Source of the DNA: a virus
DNA length: 44,620 nucleotides
Virus record (IMG/VR): IMGVR_UViG_3300027973_000081
Span: 1-44,620 of that record
Strand: one strand, 5' to 3'
Part shown: positions 9,835-23,700 of the stretch, piece after piece
Layout of the letters: every line of letters starts with the position of its first letter
Numbering within the stretch: the first letter of the stretch is position 1
Notes under the pieces: generated by a model
What the model saw: only the letters and a program-made list of their open reading frames with translations
What the model was told of the DNA's origin: nothing
The model's database searches: none
Program-made: the position numbers and the translations under genes

Positions 9835-11672
9835 AAAATAAGGGTGAGTATGTAAGTGGTGTAAGAAGTGAAAGGGGTGTAGGAAAAGTAAATTCTTATG
9901 ATAATCCTAGAGATGCTTACAACAATACTTATGGTGATATACACGCTAAGTTTAATAATGGTTCATCTTGGGTAACCCCAAGCATGTCATTATCAGACTA
10001 TATACATAGGTATGCTCCTGCAAAAGATAAGAATGATCCTGTTAGGTATACTAATGATATGGTTAATAGATTTAATCAGGTAATTGGTAGAAATGTAATA
10101 ACAAAAGATACATCTTTAGGGGAGTTAAAAGAAGCTTTAATAGAAGCAGGATTAGATCCTGAACATACTATTACTAAAGCACATTTACAAACAGAAGATC
10201 CTAGAGTATTAAAAGATTTAGGTATAGCATCTGGTAAACCTTCTGAAGCTAGTACTGCAACACCTCCTGCTAACAAGGCTACTGTAACTGAAAATAAACC
10301 AACACCTAAAGTAATAGCACCTACTTATAATAGTAATCCTACATTTACTGCATCACCATTTGCTAAACCTGCAGTAACTGAGCCTGAGCCTAAAGCACAA
10401 CCTAAAGTCAAAGCTCCAGTTCAAGCTCCAGTTAATAAACAAGAGCCTGCTACTAAACCTGAAGTTACAAAACGTACTTTACCTAAAGCTGAAGAAGTAG
10501 TAAACAATAAACCAGCAAGACCTTGGTTTACTTTACCTGAAGTTAAAGTAGAATTTAATTGGAAAACATCAGCAGCTGTTGGTGATTGGATATATTCTAT
10601 TTTTGGTGGAAGTGATGAGGATGTAAAAAATGTATTCAAGTATTTAGAAAATGGAGGTAGTTTACCAGATGCATGGGATATTGCTGAAAACTATGTAGCT
10701 AAAAAACTTGGTTCTGAAGTTTCAGATTTAATAGGTGATACTAAGTCTATGCGTAATCCAGAAACTGATCCTGGTAGAGCTGCTGCTAATTGGGGTTCAT
10801 CGTCTCTAGGTATTAATAAAGAACCTAGAGTTAAATCAAATGTTATTGTACCTAAACTATACGTATCTAATACACCTTCTGTAGATAAAGATGTTTATAC
10901 TTCAAAATCTTTTATAGCTAACTTAAAAAACAGCGATAACAAGTTTACAGTATTAAATAATATACACGCTAATTCTGGAATTAGAGATTTGAATAGTTAC
11001 TATAATAATTTTAATCCTGTAGATGGATCAATAGTGTTTACTATTCAGAATGATGTTGTAAGTGGACAAAAGCCTTTAACTAAAATTACTAAAGATGATA
11101 AATGGTATAGTGATAATGACTTTCTTCTTAAACTAGAAGATGGTAATATTAAAGTTACAAAAGGCTCTTCTTTAAAAGAAGGTGATGATGTCTTCAAACT
11201 TAAAAACAAAGTTTTCTCATTTGATGATTTTGATATAAAAGATGGTAAGATAAATACAGTTTTTGATACTAATATTAATGCTTTAATTCCAGTAATTAAA
11301 AAAGATGCTAAAACTTATAAAGGTGGAACCAGCTTTGTAATTGGTCTTACAGATAAACTAGGTGCAGGATATATACCTATTGAAAGTGCTTCTCAATATG
11401 GAAAATCAAGAGGTGGTTCTTTTATAGTGTTTAATAGTGATATGTCTCAACAGTATATGGTAGGTGGTTCTTTTAAAAATCTATATGACTTTTACCAAGA
11501 TCTAAAGACAAGATATCCAAATGATACCTTTAAGTTTTTTGGAAGTGACACTGGAAGTTATAGTAATTCATTCTTTCCAAAGTCAGGTAAAATAGATGGA
11601 GATGTTTATAGAAAGTCCAATAACAGAAATACTTGGGGAGAAGTGCAGCACATTGTTTTAATGAATAATTAA
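9792..11672 (+). CDS. Frameshift-encoded C-terminal half (626 aa) of the 842-aa virion protein; lysozyme/P5-like segment, Pro-rich linker, unknown C-terminal domain
   Basis: A stand-alone frame could start at ATG 9984 (562 aa), but the same frame is open and protein-like from 9792. The reading before the ATG (EYVSGVRSERG, then DNPRDAYNNTYGDIHAKF and SSWVTP) runs smoothly into SLSDYIHRYAPAKDKNDPVRY. That block resembles the small domain of phage P5/lysozyme-like virion proteins, where a dpe-G-ira-type helix is followed by I-x-x-YAP-x-x-DxND and a Tyr. If so, ATG 9984 would cut the domain in half. After it come a Pro/Lys/Ala-rich linker (about 75-175 of the 562-aa numbering) and a C-terminal domain with Gly-rich strands ending GEVQHIVLMNN, which I do not recognise. 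No ribosome binding site precedes 9984. I therefore read this as the trans-frame part of a 1,455-aa fusion. A separate gene or a sequencing error at the junction remain possible. Confidence 0.7.
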   Translation, partial: AGAVSSNAPDATAVKNKGEYVSGVRSERGVGKVNSYDNPRDAYNNTYGDIHAKFNNGSSWVTPSMSLSDYIHRYAPAKDKNDPVRYTNDMVNRFNQVIGRNVITKDTSLGELKEALIEAGLDPEHTITKAHLQTEDPRVLKDLGIASGKPSEASTATPPANKATVTENKPTPKVIAPTYNSNPTFTASPFAKPAVTEPEPKAQPKVKAPVQAPVNKQEPATKPEVTKRTLPKAEEVVNNKPARPWFTLPEVKVEFNWKTSAAVGDWIYSIFGGSDEDVKNVFKYLENGGSLPDAWDIAENYVAKKLGSEVSDLIGDTKSMRNPETDPGRAAANWGSSSLGINKEPRVKSNVIVPKLYVSNTPSVDKDVYTSKSFIANLKNSDNKFTVLNNIHANSGIRDLNSYYNNFNPVDGSIVFTIQNDVVSGQKPLTKITKDDKWYSDNDFLLKLEDGNIKVTKGSSLKEGDDVFKLKNKVFSFDDFDIKDGKINTVFDTNINALIPVIKKDAKTYKGGTSFVIGLTDKLGAGYIPIESASQYGKSRGGSFIVFNSDMSQQYMVGGSFKNLYDFYQDLKTRYPNDTFKFFGSDTGSYSNSFFPKSGKIDGDVYRKSNNRNTWGEVQHIVLMNN

Positions 11673-11681
11673 CTATATTTG
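11652..11681 (+). promoter_or_regulatory. Bacteroides-type promoter before the giant RNA polymerase gene
   Basis: TATATTTG at 11674-11681 matches the Bacteroides -7 consensus TAnnTTTG exactly. A weak -33-like attg lies at 11652-11655, leaving 18 bases between the two, close to the usual spacing. The predicted start point is a few bases after 11681, giving a leader of roughly 18 bases before ATG 11705. This is one of two exact boxes found before plus-strand genes. Confidence 0.5.
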
Positions 11682-11704
11682 CATAATAATCATTATCATA
11701 CAAT

Positions 11705-14700
11705 ATGGAAGAACTGGAATTAATGCTTCAAAATGGTATTATTGATGCAACTACCTATCAAAAACTAAAGCAAAGATTAACAAGCTCAGAATTAGAACAA
11801 GGAAGAAAACAGAATGAATCTGCAGTAAGGGATGTTGAAAAATATGTATCTAAAGAAAGATCTTTAGGATTAGGTGATGTAAGTGTTGGAGGTAGTACTA
11901 CTGGTAATATATACATGGATCAAGATGAACTTGATACTTATACTTCAAGAGGCATTGCTCCAACTGCAGGTGTAGACTACCGAAACATAAGAGCTGAAAG
12001 ACAAACTTGGCAAGATCAACTTGCTAACGGTGTAACAAAGTTTGCAGGTAAAACTGCTACTGGTGTTGCAGGTGGATTAGCAATGATTCCTACATTAGCT
12101 ATTGTAGTTTTAGGACAACTTACAGACATGGTTAGTCCTTATGATAATTTTCAGTTTAAAGATATTTATGATAATGGTTTTCAAAGAATGATGGATTCTG
12201 CAAATGAATCTATGGATTCTGCATTACCTAACTATGTAAGTAACGCTCAAAGAGAAGCTAGTGTTTGGAATTCAATGGGTACAATGAACTTCTGGGCTAA
12301 TGATTTATTAGGAGGAGCTTCTTTTGTTGCATCAGCATTATTAACTGAATACTTATCAGCAGGTATGGCTACACCACTTGCTTTAACTAGAGTTTCTAAA
12401 TTATTAAAAACAGCTAGTACAGCAGATGATATGGCTACTATTAATAGGTATGCTGAAAGGTTTAGTGGTCTTGTTAAAACAGATAGAGCATTAAAATTTG
12501 GTAGACAGATTGCAACAGGTGCTGGTTATGAAGCTGGTGTTGAAGCAAGACATTTTGTAGATCAAGCTAAAGATCAATATATTAATGATTACATTGAACA
12601 GTATGGTCATGAGCCTACTGAAGAACAATTAGCTATTGCAATGGATGATATACATTCAGTAGGTAATGGTGTATTTGGAGTTAACTTAGGATTAGTTTCA
12701 TTAGGTAATATGATTACACTACCTAAAACATTTGCCCCAGGATTAGCTTCTAAATTTGGATTTAAAGCAGGTAAAGTTAAAGATGCTGATTGGGTTGTTA
12801 AACCATCAGAACTTACTGATACTCAATTAGCTAGAATGTCTAAGAAGACAGGTAAATCTATTGATGAACTTAAAGCAACAGATTATGTAAATAAATGGGA
12901 TGGTCTATCTAAAGTAGAAAGGTTAGCAAGAGCAGGTAAAGGTAGATTTGCACCAATGGTTACAGAAGGATTCTTTGAAGAAGGTTTTCAAGGTGTTACC
13001 CAAAATGCTGCTTTAGATTATATCAGTAATAGATTTAATGTTGATAATATAGGTGAAGTTGCTAATTTAAGTGAGTCTATTATTAGAGGTTTTGAAGAAC
13101 AGTATGATGTTGGTAAGGCTGAAGGATGGAAAGAGATTATCATTGGTTCTATTCTTGGTGGTGTAGGTGCTCCTAATATTGGTGCAGGTAAAGGACAACC
13201 TATTTGGCAAGGTGGAGTATTTGGTTACCAATCTCCAGGTAAAAGAGAAAATATTCAAAACCTAATTGGTGATGCTATTAAATATGGTAAAGCAACTACT
13301 GAAAACATAAAGCATGCTGCTACTGTTGCAGGTATTACTAAAAAGCAAGATGATGCTATTAAACAAGGAAATATGTTTGATGCTAAAAATCAAGAGTATG
13401 CTTCGATGTATTCCTATGTTAGTACAATGGTTAAGCTTGGAAGGTTTGATGAAATTGATTCTGAAGTAAGCAAAATGGTTGAGGGTATGACCACTGAAGA
13501 ATTTGCAGAACAGTTTGGTTATGTTAATAAAACAGAAGAAGAGCTAAGTAAAAGAAAGGCTGAAGTAATTTCTAAATTTAAAAATAGAGCAGATGATATT
13601 AGAGAAGCTAGAGAATTAGCTGATAGGATTTCTATTTATGAAGATGATGAAGATTTAAAAGATGGTTTAGGATATGTTCTTGGTATATCTAAAAACATTG
13701 ATGAGAGAGAAATGCAAATGTTTAAATCTCTTCAAGAAAAATTAGGTAAGATATATAGTACAGATGAAGTTAAACAAATGGCATCCTATGTTAACTTTCA
13801 AAGAACTACTGATGGTAAAGATTTAAAAGAGTATGGAGATAAGGCTAGAGAAAAAAATAAAAAAGTAGCTGAACTTGAAAAACTAACAAAAGAAGAACTT
13901 ACTCAAAATAAAAACAGAACCTCTAAATCTATAATGGAAAGAGGTAAAAAGTTAGATACTTTAACTAATGAAATTGCTGTATTAGAAAATACTATTAATA
14001 GTATTGAAGAAAGATTAAATAGACAATATACTGAGTATTTAAAAGCTAATGGTATTCTTACTGAAGGTGGAGAGTTTATTGAATATACAAGAGATAAGCA
14101 AGCTTTTAAACAAGACTTTGAATTATTTAGAAGAGTACAGAAAGATGTTACTGATGCAGTAGGTGAAGATTTTTATAATAGACCTGATATTAAACCAGTA
14201 CTTGATGATCTAATGAAACTTGCTACTTATAGACAACAGCAAATTACATTAGCTAATTACTACATGGGTAAAAAAGGTCAGACTAAACTAGCTGATGAAA
14301 TTGCAAATCTTAAAAAGATGGCAGAAGAAGAACTTGTTAGTGATGAGTTAGATAAAACAACTCAAGTCTTTCAAGAACAACAGCGTCAACTTGATAATAT
14401 GCAAAGAGTTGCAGCTGAAGCTTATAAAGCAAATGCACAAAGAGTTCATGGTACAGCTTATGTTATTAAAGAAAGAGCTAAAATAGTATCTCAACTTAAT
14501 GATGCTATTAATGATGTTAAAGATCCTGAGTTAAAAGCTACAGTTGAAGATTTAATTTCTAAACTTCAAGGTTTTATTTTGACATTTAATTTAGAAAAAG
14601 ATGATGCTGCTAAATTAAAAGTAGCAACTGATGCATTGGGTTATGTTGAGTTTGTTAAACAAATTCTTAATAGTTTAAAAGAAAGTGCTAAACCAGAACA

Positions 14701-17700
14701 AGTTGCTGAAATAGATGCATTTCTTAGTGGAGAAAAGTTTAATACAATTATAAAACAGTTCCAAGACTTTGTTAAAAATTATAAGAAGGAAGATGGTAAA
14801 GATGAAAACTTATCATCTTATCCTAGAGTAGCTGATCCAAGTAGTCTCACTGTAATGATTCAAAATTACATAAGTCCAGATGGTAAAGCTTTACTTGCAG
14901 ATAAATCTGCTGAAGATATTTTAAACAATCTTGTAATTAGAGTTCTTGAATTACCTGATGATGGTCAAGGTATGGTTAACCTTAAAGATGCTGAAAAAAA
15001 TAAATTTGATAGCAAAGTAATGCTTCAAAGAGGTCTTGTAGGTATGAGTAATTTTGGTTTAGCTATATACTATAAAGATGGTCCTTCAGCTGGTGTACAC
15101 ATAGGTAACATACTAGATCCTAATAGATTTAGATTTAAAGATGAAGATGGTAATTATGTAGATTTTAATGTTGAAAATCCAGAAGAGCATCTTGAACTTT
15201 TAAATCCAAGTTTTGTAACTACAGATAAAGATGGTAATAAAATTGTAACAAGAGATGGTAAATTATTTATAGATAACTATGTTCAAGGTGTTAATGCTTT
15301 TAATGAAATTAAGGAACAAATAAAAGAAGGTAAAAGAGAATTTAGTAATGCTGAAGTAGATCAGTTATTTGATGTTAAAGCAATATTTACAGGACTATCT
15401 AGATTTGAAGAATCTAATACAGAAAAACTTAGTGAATGGTCTTCATTAAAAGATGGTAAACTACAAACAGACTTATCTAAATATAATGGAGAAGGTAAGG
15501 GTATATTGATATTTTACAACTTAAAAAACGAAGCTAACTTTTATTTATATAATCCTGATACTAAACAATTAAAGAGTTTAAATGAAGATACTGCTTTAAA
15601 TTTAAGTTTAATTGAAAACTTTTATTCAGGTGCAGCTAAAAAAGATGTAGATTCTTCACCAGGTAAATTAAAAATCATATATAAGTTTAATGATAATATA
15701 AAAAGTATTACTTTAAAACAACCTGAAGTAGATCCTGATTTTAATGTATCTAATTTAATTATAGATAAATTATTTGAAACAAGTGATAAAGTAAAAGAAG
15801 AACAGGCTAGAAGAAAAGAAGGTGAAGAAAAGCAAACTGTAAATGGTTGGGATACTAATGAACTTTTATTCTTTACAGCTGAAGGAACTGATAAACAGTT
15901 TTCAATATCTGTAACTGGAGTAGGTAGTGGTGAAAAATCTATTGAAAGAAATGGTTCAGCTTTAAATTTAAAAATATATACACCTGGAACTAAAAAAGGT
16001 GAAAGTGGAAAAACAGATACAATTACTTTAACAAGTACTGATGATAAGTTTGATGAAAAATCTACTGCATATTCAGGTTTTAATCTAAGAAGATTATCAA
16101 ATGGTTCTACAGTATTAGAGTATAATAAAAAAGTAATTAAAAATAATGTTGATTTTTTAAATGCTTTAAACAATTATATTAAAGATAAAACAACTGCTTA
16201 TCTTAAAAAGGAAGAAAGTGGTGAAGAGATAAAAAACTTTTTTGAAAAGGTTGGTGCAAACTTATTTCAAAATAAAATTGTAGATGGTAAACTTGTTAAA
16301 AAACCTGTTCAACTTTTAAGAATAAATCAAAACTTTGACAAAAACATGTTAGAGTCTTCCATTAATGATTTTACTCCTTTAAGAAATCCAACAGTAACTT
16401 ATTTCTTTGATGGTAAACCAGTAAAATATGAAGACACTAAGTTTTCAAAAGTATTAACTGAATTTCGTAAAAGTTTAAAGAATGCTAGTAATCTTGGTGT
16501 AAATGGATTAAATGAACTTAAGTCTGTTGTTAAAGATGCTTATGAGCAATTAAGTTCTACAGCTCAAGCTCAAAATAAAGTTCCTTATGAACGTATGTTA
16601 AAAAACATTGATGAGGAAATTAAGAAAAAAGAGAAAGAACAACCTAAAGAGGAAACTGAACAAAAACAACCAGAACCACCACCAGGTCCACAAAGTATAG
16701 ATGATATAACAAAATCTATATTTGGAACAGATCCTCTTCCACCAGGTGAAGGACGTAAAGATGAAGAATCATCAGATGATAGTGAAGGTTATGATGATAG
16801 TCCTTATTTTGCAACCAATGAAATTGTAAGTACAGAAAAAGTAAACTTAGAAGAAGTTAGAGAAAGATTAAAACAAATACTTCCTGATTCAATTAATGTT
16901 AAGTTTATAGATGAGTTTGTAGATGCATTAGCAAATAATACAATTACTTATGGTGTATTTAAGAATGCTGTAATCTATTTAGGTAAAAAAGTTCCTAAAG
17001 GTGTTGAGTATCATGAAGCATTCCATGCTGTGTTTAGAACACTTCTTACAGAAGCTCAAAGAGTTAAAGTATTACAAGAAGCAGTTACAAGATATGGTAA
17101 ACCAACTTCTGAGCAATTAGATCAACTTAAATCTTTAAGTGATAAATATGCTAAACTATCATTAAGACAACTTACCAACTTATGGTATGAAGAAAAACTT
17201 GCTGATGAGTTTATGGATATTATGAATGGTGACAAGGAACTTCCTAAAGAAAAATCATTCTTACAAAAAATATTAGACTTTTTAAAAAGCATTGTAAACT
17301 TATTTAAAAGTGGTGATGCTGAAACATTATCAGAAATAGATGCATTATTTAAATCTATTAAGGGTGGACAGTTTAAAAATGCTAAAACCTTAGATATAAT
17401 AGATGACAACCTTTCAGTGTTTTCATCACTTAAATATGCATCATCTAATGATACAGGTAAACCTATAGCTAAATATCAAGACTCATATTTAAATACAAGG
17501 TTAACAAACAAAGTATTTTATAAAGCTTATCAGAAACTTAAAAATCAAGGTTATGTTACTGATGCTGATATATTAGATGCAATTAATGTTATTGCTAATG
17601 ATTACAAACAAATATATCTAGAGGTTATACAGCAAGATAAATTTTCAAGATATGGTTCAGGATTGCATTCAAAAGAACAAGATGCTATTCAGTTATATAA

Positions 17701-20700
17701 TATAATAAGAAGTATATCAAGTATTAATGAACCTAATGAAGCAATAAAAAATCTTTCAGATAAATTAAGAGAAGAAAATATTGCTAAAATTATTAAAACT
17801 GTAAGACAGAATATTGATACTATTAAGTTTGATGATTATGATGTTGAGAGTGAAGAGTTTGAAGATGATGCACCAACTGAACTTGCACAAAAACCAAATC
17901 AAAGAGTAGGTGGTATGTCTTCTACTACTAAAGAGTTTAGAAGATATATAATGTTTACAGAGTTACCAATTGATGAATTTAACTTTGGTATACCTGAAGA
18001 AATTTTAAAATCAGATCCTAAGTACATTAATTATGTAAATGGTGTTAAACTTTATAATTCATTAGAAAGAATGTTAGTTAATACTGAAAGAGAAGATCTT
18101 CTTAAAAAATTATATTACATTAAAGAAGGTCAACCTCAAATGGAAGCTTTCTATTCTAGATTAGTTAAAGACATTTATAAAGAGTTAGATTTACCAATGG
18201 TTGGTAACTATGAAAAGGATATTACTGAAATGTCAATAAATGATTTAAAAGATTCTAGTAAGTTTTGTTTGTTTACAGCTTGTTTAACAAAACATAAACT
18301 TGAATCTGTAGTAAATATAGTAGATCCTGATACAGGTCAATCTAAAGTATTTATTGCAAATGTTAATGATGCTAGAAAAACTCAAAGAGAAAATTGGTTT
18401 ACTAATTGGAAAATATTAGGTCTTGATAATAAAAAGGATGAAGTAATATCTACATTAAACTTAATATTAAAAACCATTGCTAATACTGATGCAAATGCTA
18501 AATACTTATTTTCTAATTTCAATCAGGCTGTTGCAGATGTTAAACGTCAGTTCAATGAAATAGGTATAACTTTATCTGATAAGTATATTCAGTTATCATT
18601 ATTTAAAATTATAAATGATAAATATCCAGATTTAAATATAGAAAATGAATCTCAGTTTAAATCTCTTAATGAGATAGTTAAAATTTATAAAGACATACAA
18701 TACATTACAGAAGATAATGTTAGAGGTATATTAAATTCAATATCAGTAGATGGTGACCCTTATAGTAATAAAAAAGAATTACAAAAATTCATTTCTAATA
18801 AAATACAACTTACTGAACAAGAAGAAGATGCATTAGGTGCTAAAGGTAGAATTAATGATATAGCTGGTGGTAATGCAATGTTTGATGAATCAGTATCACC
18901 TTCTACTATTAGAAATGTAGATAATGAAATGGTGTATATACACTTATATCCAAACTACATTTCAACATTACTATTAAAAATAAGAAATAGTTATCCTGCT
19001 TTATTATCAGCTATTGATGCTGATACTTTTGAAGAAGGTTTAGATAGCTTTAGAACTTTTTTAAATAATAATAATTTATATTTAGAAAATCCTGAATCTA
19101 CTGAATTAATTGAAAACTTCTTTAGAACTCTTTATAACAATCCAATATTAAATGATAAACATTTAAATGGTGAGTTAAGAGAAACATATTTAAAAAATTT
19201 AACAGCATACTTACTTGATGGTCTTAAACAACAAAGTATGGATGATGATGGTAATGCTGTTAGTTATAAAGGTTCTAAAGCTTCACAATATGCTGCTCTT
19301 GATAAAAGAGGTAAGTTTATAATGATGTTAAACCTATTTGCTAAAACAGATAGAAACAGTTTAGCTAAAACTATAACTATAGGAACTGAAAACTTTGATA
19401 CATATTCATTAATAGCTTTCCAAAATGAAGGTAAAAATACTCAGTATGCATTTAATGTAATTAAAAGAAACTTTGTTGATAGTACAGGAGCATTATCTGA
19501 CTTAGGTAAAGAATATCTTCAAATGATGTTTAAAACTGAAGCAGATAACATTAGAACTGAATATTTAAGAATGTTATCTGGTGAAGGTTCTTTAAAAGAT
19601 TTTAATGAAAACAATGGAGTAAAAATTGGTGATGTATCTTATTCAAAGCAAGAAGTTATTGATATATTAAAAAATACAAGTGATCCTAACTTTATGAAAG
19701 TTGCATCTAAATTTAGAGCACTATCATTTGTAGAGTTTGATCTTCTAAAAGTATATTCTCCTGAATTATATGAATCTCTTTTAAAGTCAGTAGTTAAAGG
19801 TGAAGCTATACCAGAGTTATCTAAAGTTGTAGAAACTACAGCAGCACTTGGATTTAATAACTTCTTAAATGAATTATCTTCTTTAGATACTAATGTTATT
19901 AGTAAATCAAAAGATGGAACTTATGTTTCAGTTACTTTACCACAAGATTATATAGATCCTAATGGTAAGGTGGATATGAAAAAACTTAAAGATTTCTTCT
20001 TTAACAATTGGATTAATGCATCTACTATTAACAATTTAATGTTTGGAAACATTAATACTGGATTAAAAAATTCAGTTGACTTGTTTAAAAGATATGCAGG
20101 ACCAAATGCTGCAGGACCTGCTTTAGGTTTTGGAGATTTAAGATTAGCAATAGTTGAAGATGAGTTTTTTAACTATACTAATCCTGCTACAGGAAAAGTA
20201 GATGAAAATATTGAAAGAACTAATGCTCAAAGTTATGGTACTTTAGATTGGTATTACAATAACTATTTAAAAACTTTCTCTAAAGTTAATCCTGAGATTG
20301 ATAGAATATATAGAAAGATTAGAATGATGTATGAACTTACAGGTAAAGAAAGAGATACTTTAGATAAGTATGGAGCTTTACTTAATCCTAGAAAAACATC
20401 ATTGTTTAATGCATTCATATATGGTAAAACTTCTACAGATATAATTGATAGAAATGAAGTTAGTTATGTAGAGGAATCTAAATTACCTGAGTTTAGAAAA
20501 GCAATAGATGATCTTTTAAAAACTAAAGATAAAGATGATTATCATGCTAAGTTAATTGCAATTCAAAGTTATTATAAACCTTATCCAAAATCAGTTGCTT
20601 TACATAATAAGCTTAATGAGATGGAACAAACTAAAACTGATATAATAATTTTTCCATCAGCAGTTAAAACTAATAAGCAAAACATTACTAAATGGAATGA

Positions 20701-23700
20701 ACCTTTAAAACCAGTAGTAGTTAGTAATGACTTCTTTAGAGAGCAAGTTGTTACTGATAACATGAAAACTGAAATTATTCATGGTACTCAGATGATGCAA
20801 CTTATATACTCTGAGCATAATGATAATACTATTGTTAAACTTAAAGGTAAAGAAGGAGAGTATCAAGAATATAGTGTTGGTACATTAAGAAAATTATATA
20901 GAAAACTTCTTGGTGATAGATTATTTAGAACATATGGTGAATTAAGAAAAGCTGTTTTAAATCCTGATGGTTCTACAAACTTTAAATCATTATTGAAAAG
21001 CTTTAAACAATCTCTTATTGAACAAGGTGGAGATCCTACATTATTAGAATTATTTGATGGTGTAGGAGAAAAAAGTAACTACAATTTAAATTTACCTAGA
21101 ATATTATCTCTATATGAAAACATGTTCCTATCCTTTATGGGTAAAGGAACATTCTCTCAAAAAGTACCAGGACACAAGTTTACTCTTGTAACTGATTTTG
21201 GTAATGGTGTAATGGAACAAGATGGTAAGATTGTTACTGATAAAGAATACAGAACTAATCCATCTAAATATGAGAAAGTAAGTGTTAGAGATCTTGAATT
21301 TAAATATGATGCTGAAAAAAATGCTTGGTATGGTGAATGTAAAATACCAATGCAGCTAGCAGAAACTATTGGTCTTAAGGTAGGTGATGAGTTACCACAA
21401 GAGTTTTTAGAACTTGTTGGTGTTCGTATTCCTACACAAGATAAACACTCTATGGTTTATTTAAAAGTAGTAGATGTGCTTCCTGCTCAAAAAGGTAATA
21501 AGATTATTATGCCTAAGGAAGTATTGATTTTGTCAGGTGCTGACTTTGATATTGACTCTGAGTTTGCTAGAACAGTATCTTATTATGCAAGTAAAGATGC
21601 TCAAGGTAAATCTCATCTTAATATTTATGGATCTTATTTAGAGAAAGATGCTCCTGAAAGAAGAATTAAATATGCATACTTTGATTTTAGAGAAGAAACT
21701 TTAAATTCTAAAGCAGTTAAAATAATTCTTAAAGATACTAAAGAGAATGATGTTGAGTTAGTTAATCTTCAAAGAAGTATTGATACAGTATCTAATGATA
21801 TTAAAGAACTTAGAAGACAACTTTATGAAGAAAAGAAACTTTCATTTGATTTAGATAATGATATTAATGCTGCAATTGAAGCAGATGAATTTACTTTTGA
21901 TTCATCATTAGTTAAACTAAGTGAATCTTTAAAAGAAAATATATCTTACTATAAAGAAGATATACAAAAATTCTTACAAGATAAAAAAGAACTTCTTGAA
22001 CAAAAGAAAAAACGTATTAAAGAACTTGAAAATAAAGTTCTTAAAGAAAAAGGTTACCCTACAGATGTTGAATCATTTAAATCTTATAGAATAGATGGTA
22101 AAGCTACTGCAGAAACTATTGTAGAAAATAACTACAACAACTTTAATAAGATTAATGGTGGTTCTATTGATAGAATACAACCTATTACTATTGGAGAATT
22201 AAATAACCTTTTATTTAATATTGAAAAAGTTTTAATTAATAATGGTAACCTTACTAAAAACAATGAAGGTAATCATGGTATTGCTCAAACACCTGCATCA
22301 AGAGATGCTGCTGTAGATTTTATTGAAAAATATTATGATACAGGAATATTTAAAGATCCTGTAAATGTAATTGAGTATTCAACTCCTACAGCAGTTGTTA
22401 AAATGGCTGAAGCAAATAGTATAGGTAAAGAGAATATTGGTATTGCAGCTATTGGTAACATTGTATTTCAATACTTAAAGAATGCTAACATACTTGTTGA
22501 AGGTGGAATTAATGTTAAAATAGATAGTTATACTAATGATCAGCAACAAAGAATAAATGACTTGATTTCTACAATCATATCAATGGCTGTAGATAATGCT
22601 AAAGAGCAGGATGCTATTAGATTTAATATTACTCCTGCAACTCAAGGTGCATTTATGTTTATGATAATGACTAAAAAAGGTTTTGAGTATACTTCATTAA
22701 TACATTTACAAGATTCAGTATTAAGATTTTCTCAAATGTTTGCTAATAATAGTTCTCCTATTAAACCTAAAAAAGAAAAAGATGATTCAGATTTAGATGA
22801 TTTGGCTAAATTACTTGTTGAATATTCTACTAATATAGATGTAGAAGAACTTGTAGTTAAGTATGGTCCATTAACTATTGAAATGTTAGTAGAAGCTAAA
22901 AAGTATTCTGAAAATAAAGAAACTAGTACTTTAACTGAAGAACAGTTTAAATATATTAATTACATGTCTTTATCAGAATTTCAAACATATAAAGATGTTT
23001 CTCAAAACAGTACAGGATTTTCACAGTTTGTATCTTTAGTTAAAGGTCTAAGAACTGAAATTGCTGAAACTGAAAACATAGCTAGAAAATTAGATACTAT
23101 TGGACTTGAAATTGTTAAAAGAGAAGGTACTGATGGTAATAATTTTGATGATTACAGTTTAAGACATACTGATAAATACATTGAATATATTAATAGTGTA
23201 AGAGCTTTAGAAGCTCCTAATATGAAATATCCAATTGATTATCTTGAAGTAATTAAAGCAGACCCTTTCTTAATGAATCAAATTAAAGCTTATGCTTTAT
23301 TTATGAATGATTCATCTAAATTTTTCTTAGCACAAACACCTAAAGCTAAAAAACTTATTAATAGATTATCAGAATCATTAAAAACAAACTATTTAAATAA
23401 TATTGATAACTATAATAAACTTGTAAAGCTTATAACAGCTTACTATGGTAATAAAGCTTCTTTACATAAATTAACTAAAGATTCAAAGTTAAGTCCTGTA
23501 ATTAAGGAGATGTTAACAAATTATGATATATCAGAAATGGTTACATTATCTGGTGAAGAAGAAATGCCTCAAATAATTTCTTTGTTAACTGAACTAATAA
23601 CAGTTCCTGAATTAGCTAGTAATAAGTTTTTAAGAATGCTTGAGTTTGATAAGATTATATATGATGATAAAAGTAAAGCAGGTTTTAAAAATAGAAACGT

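Noticed and set aside
9984-11672. Independent 562-aa gene starting at ATG 9984
   Set aside because: No ribosome binding signal, the same frame is protein-like for 190 bases upstream, and the start would split a recognisable domain. It is better explained as the -1 frame product.
15622-16173. 183-codon minus-strand open frame
   Set aside because: Antisense to the giant polymerase gene, whose frame continues unbroken; Phe/Leu/Ser-rich shadow of Lys/Glu-rich coding.
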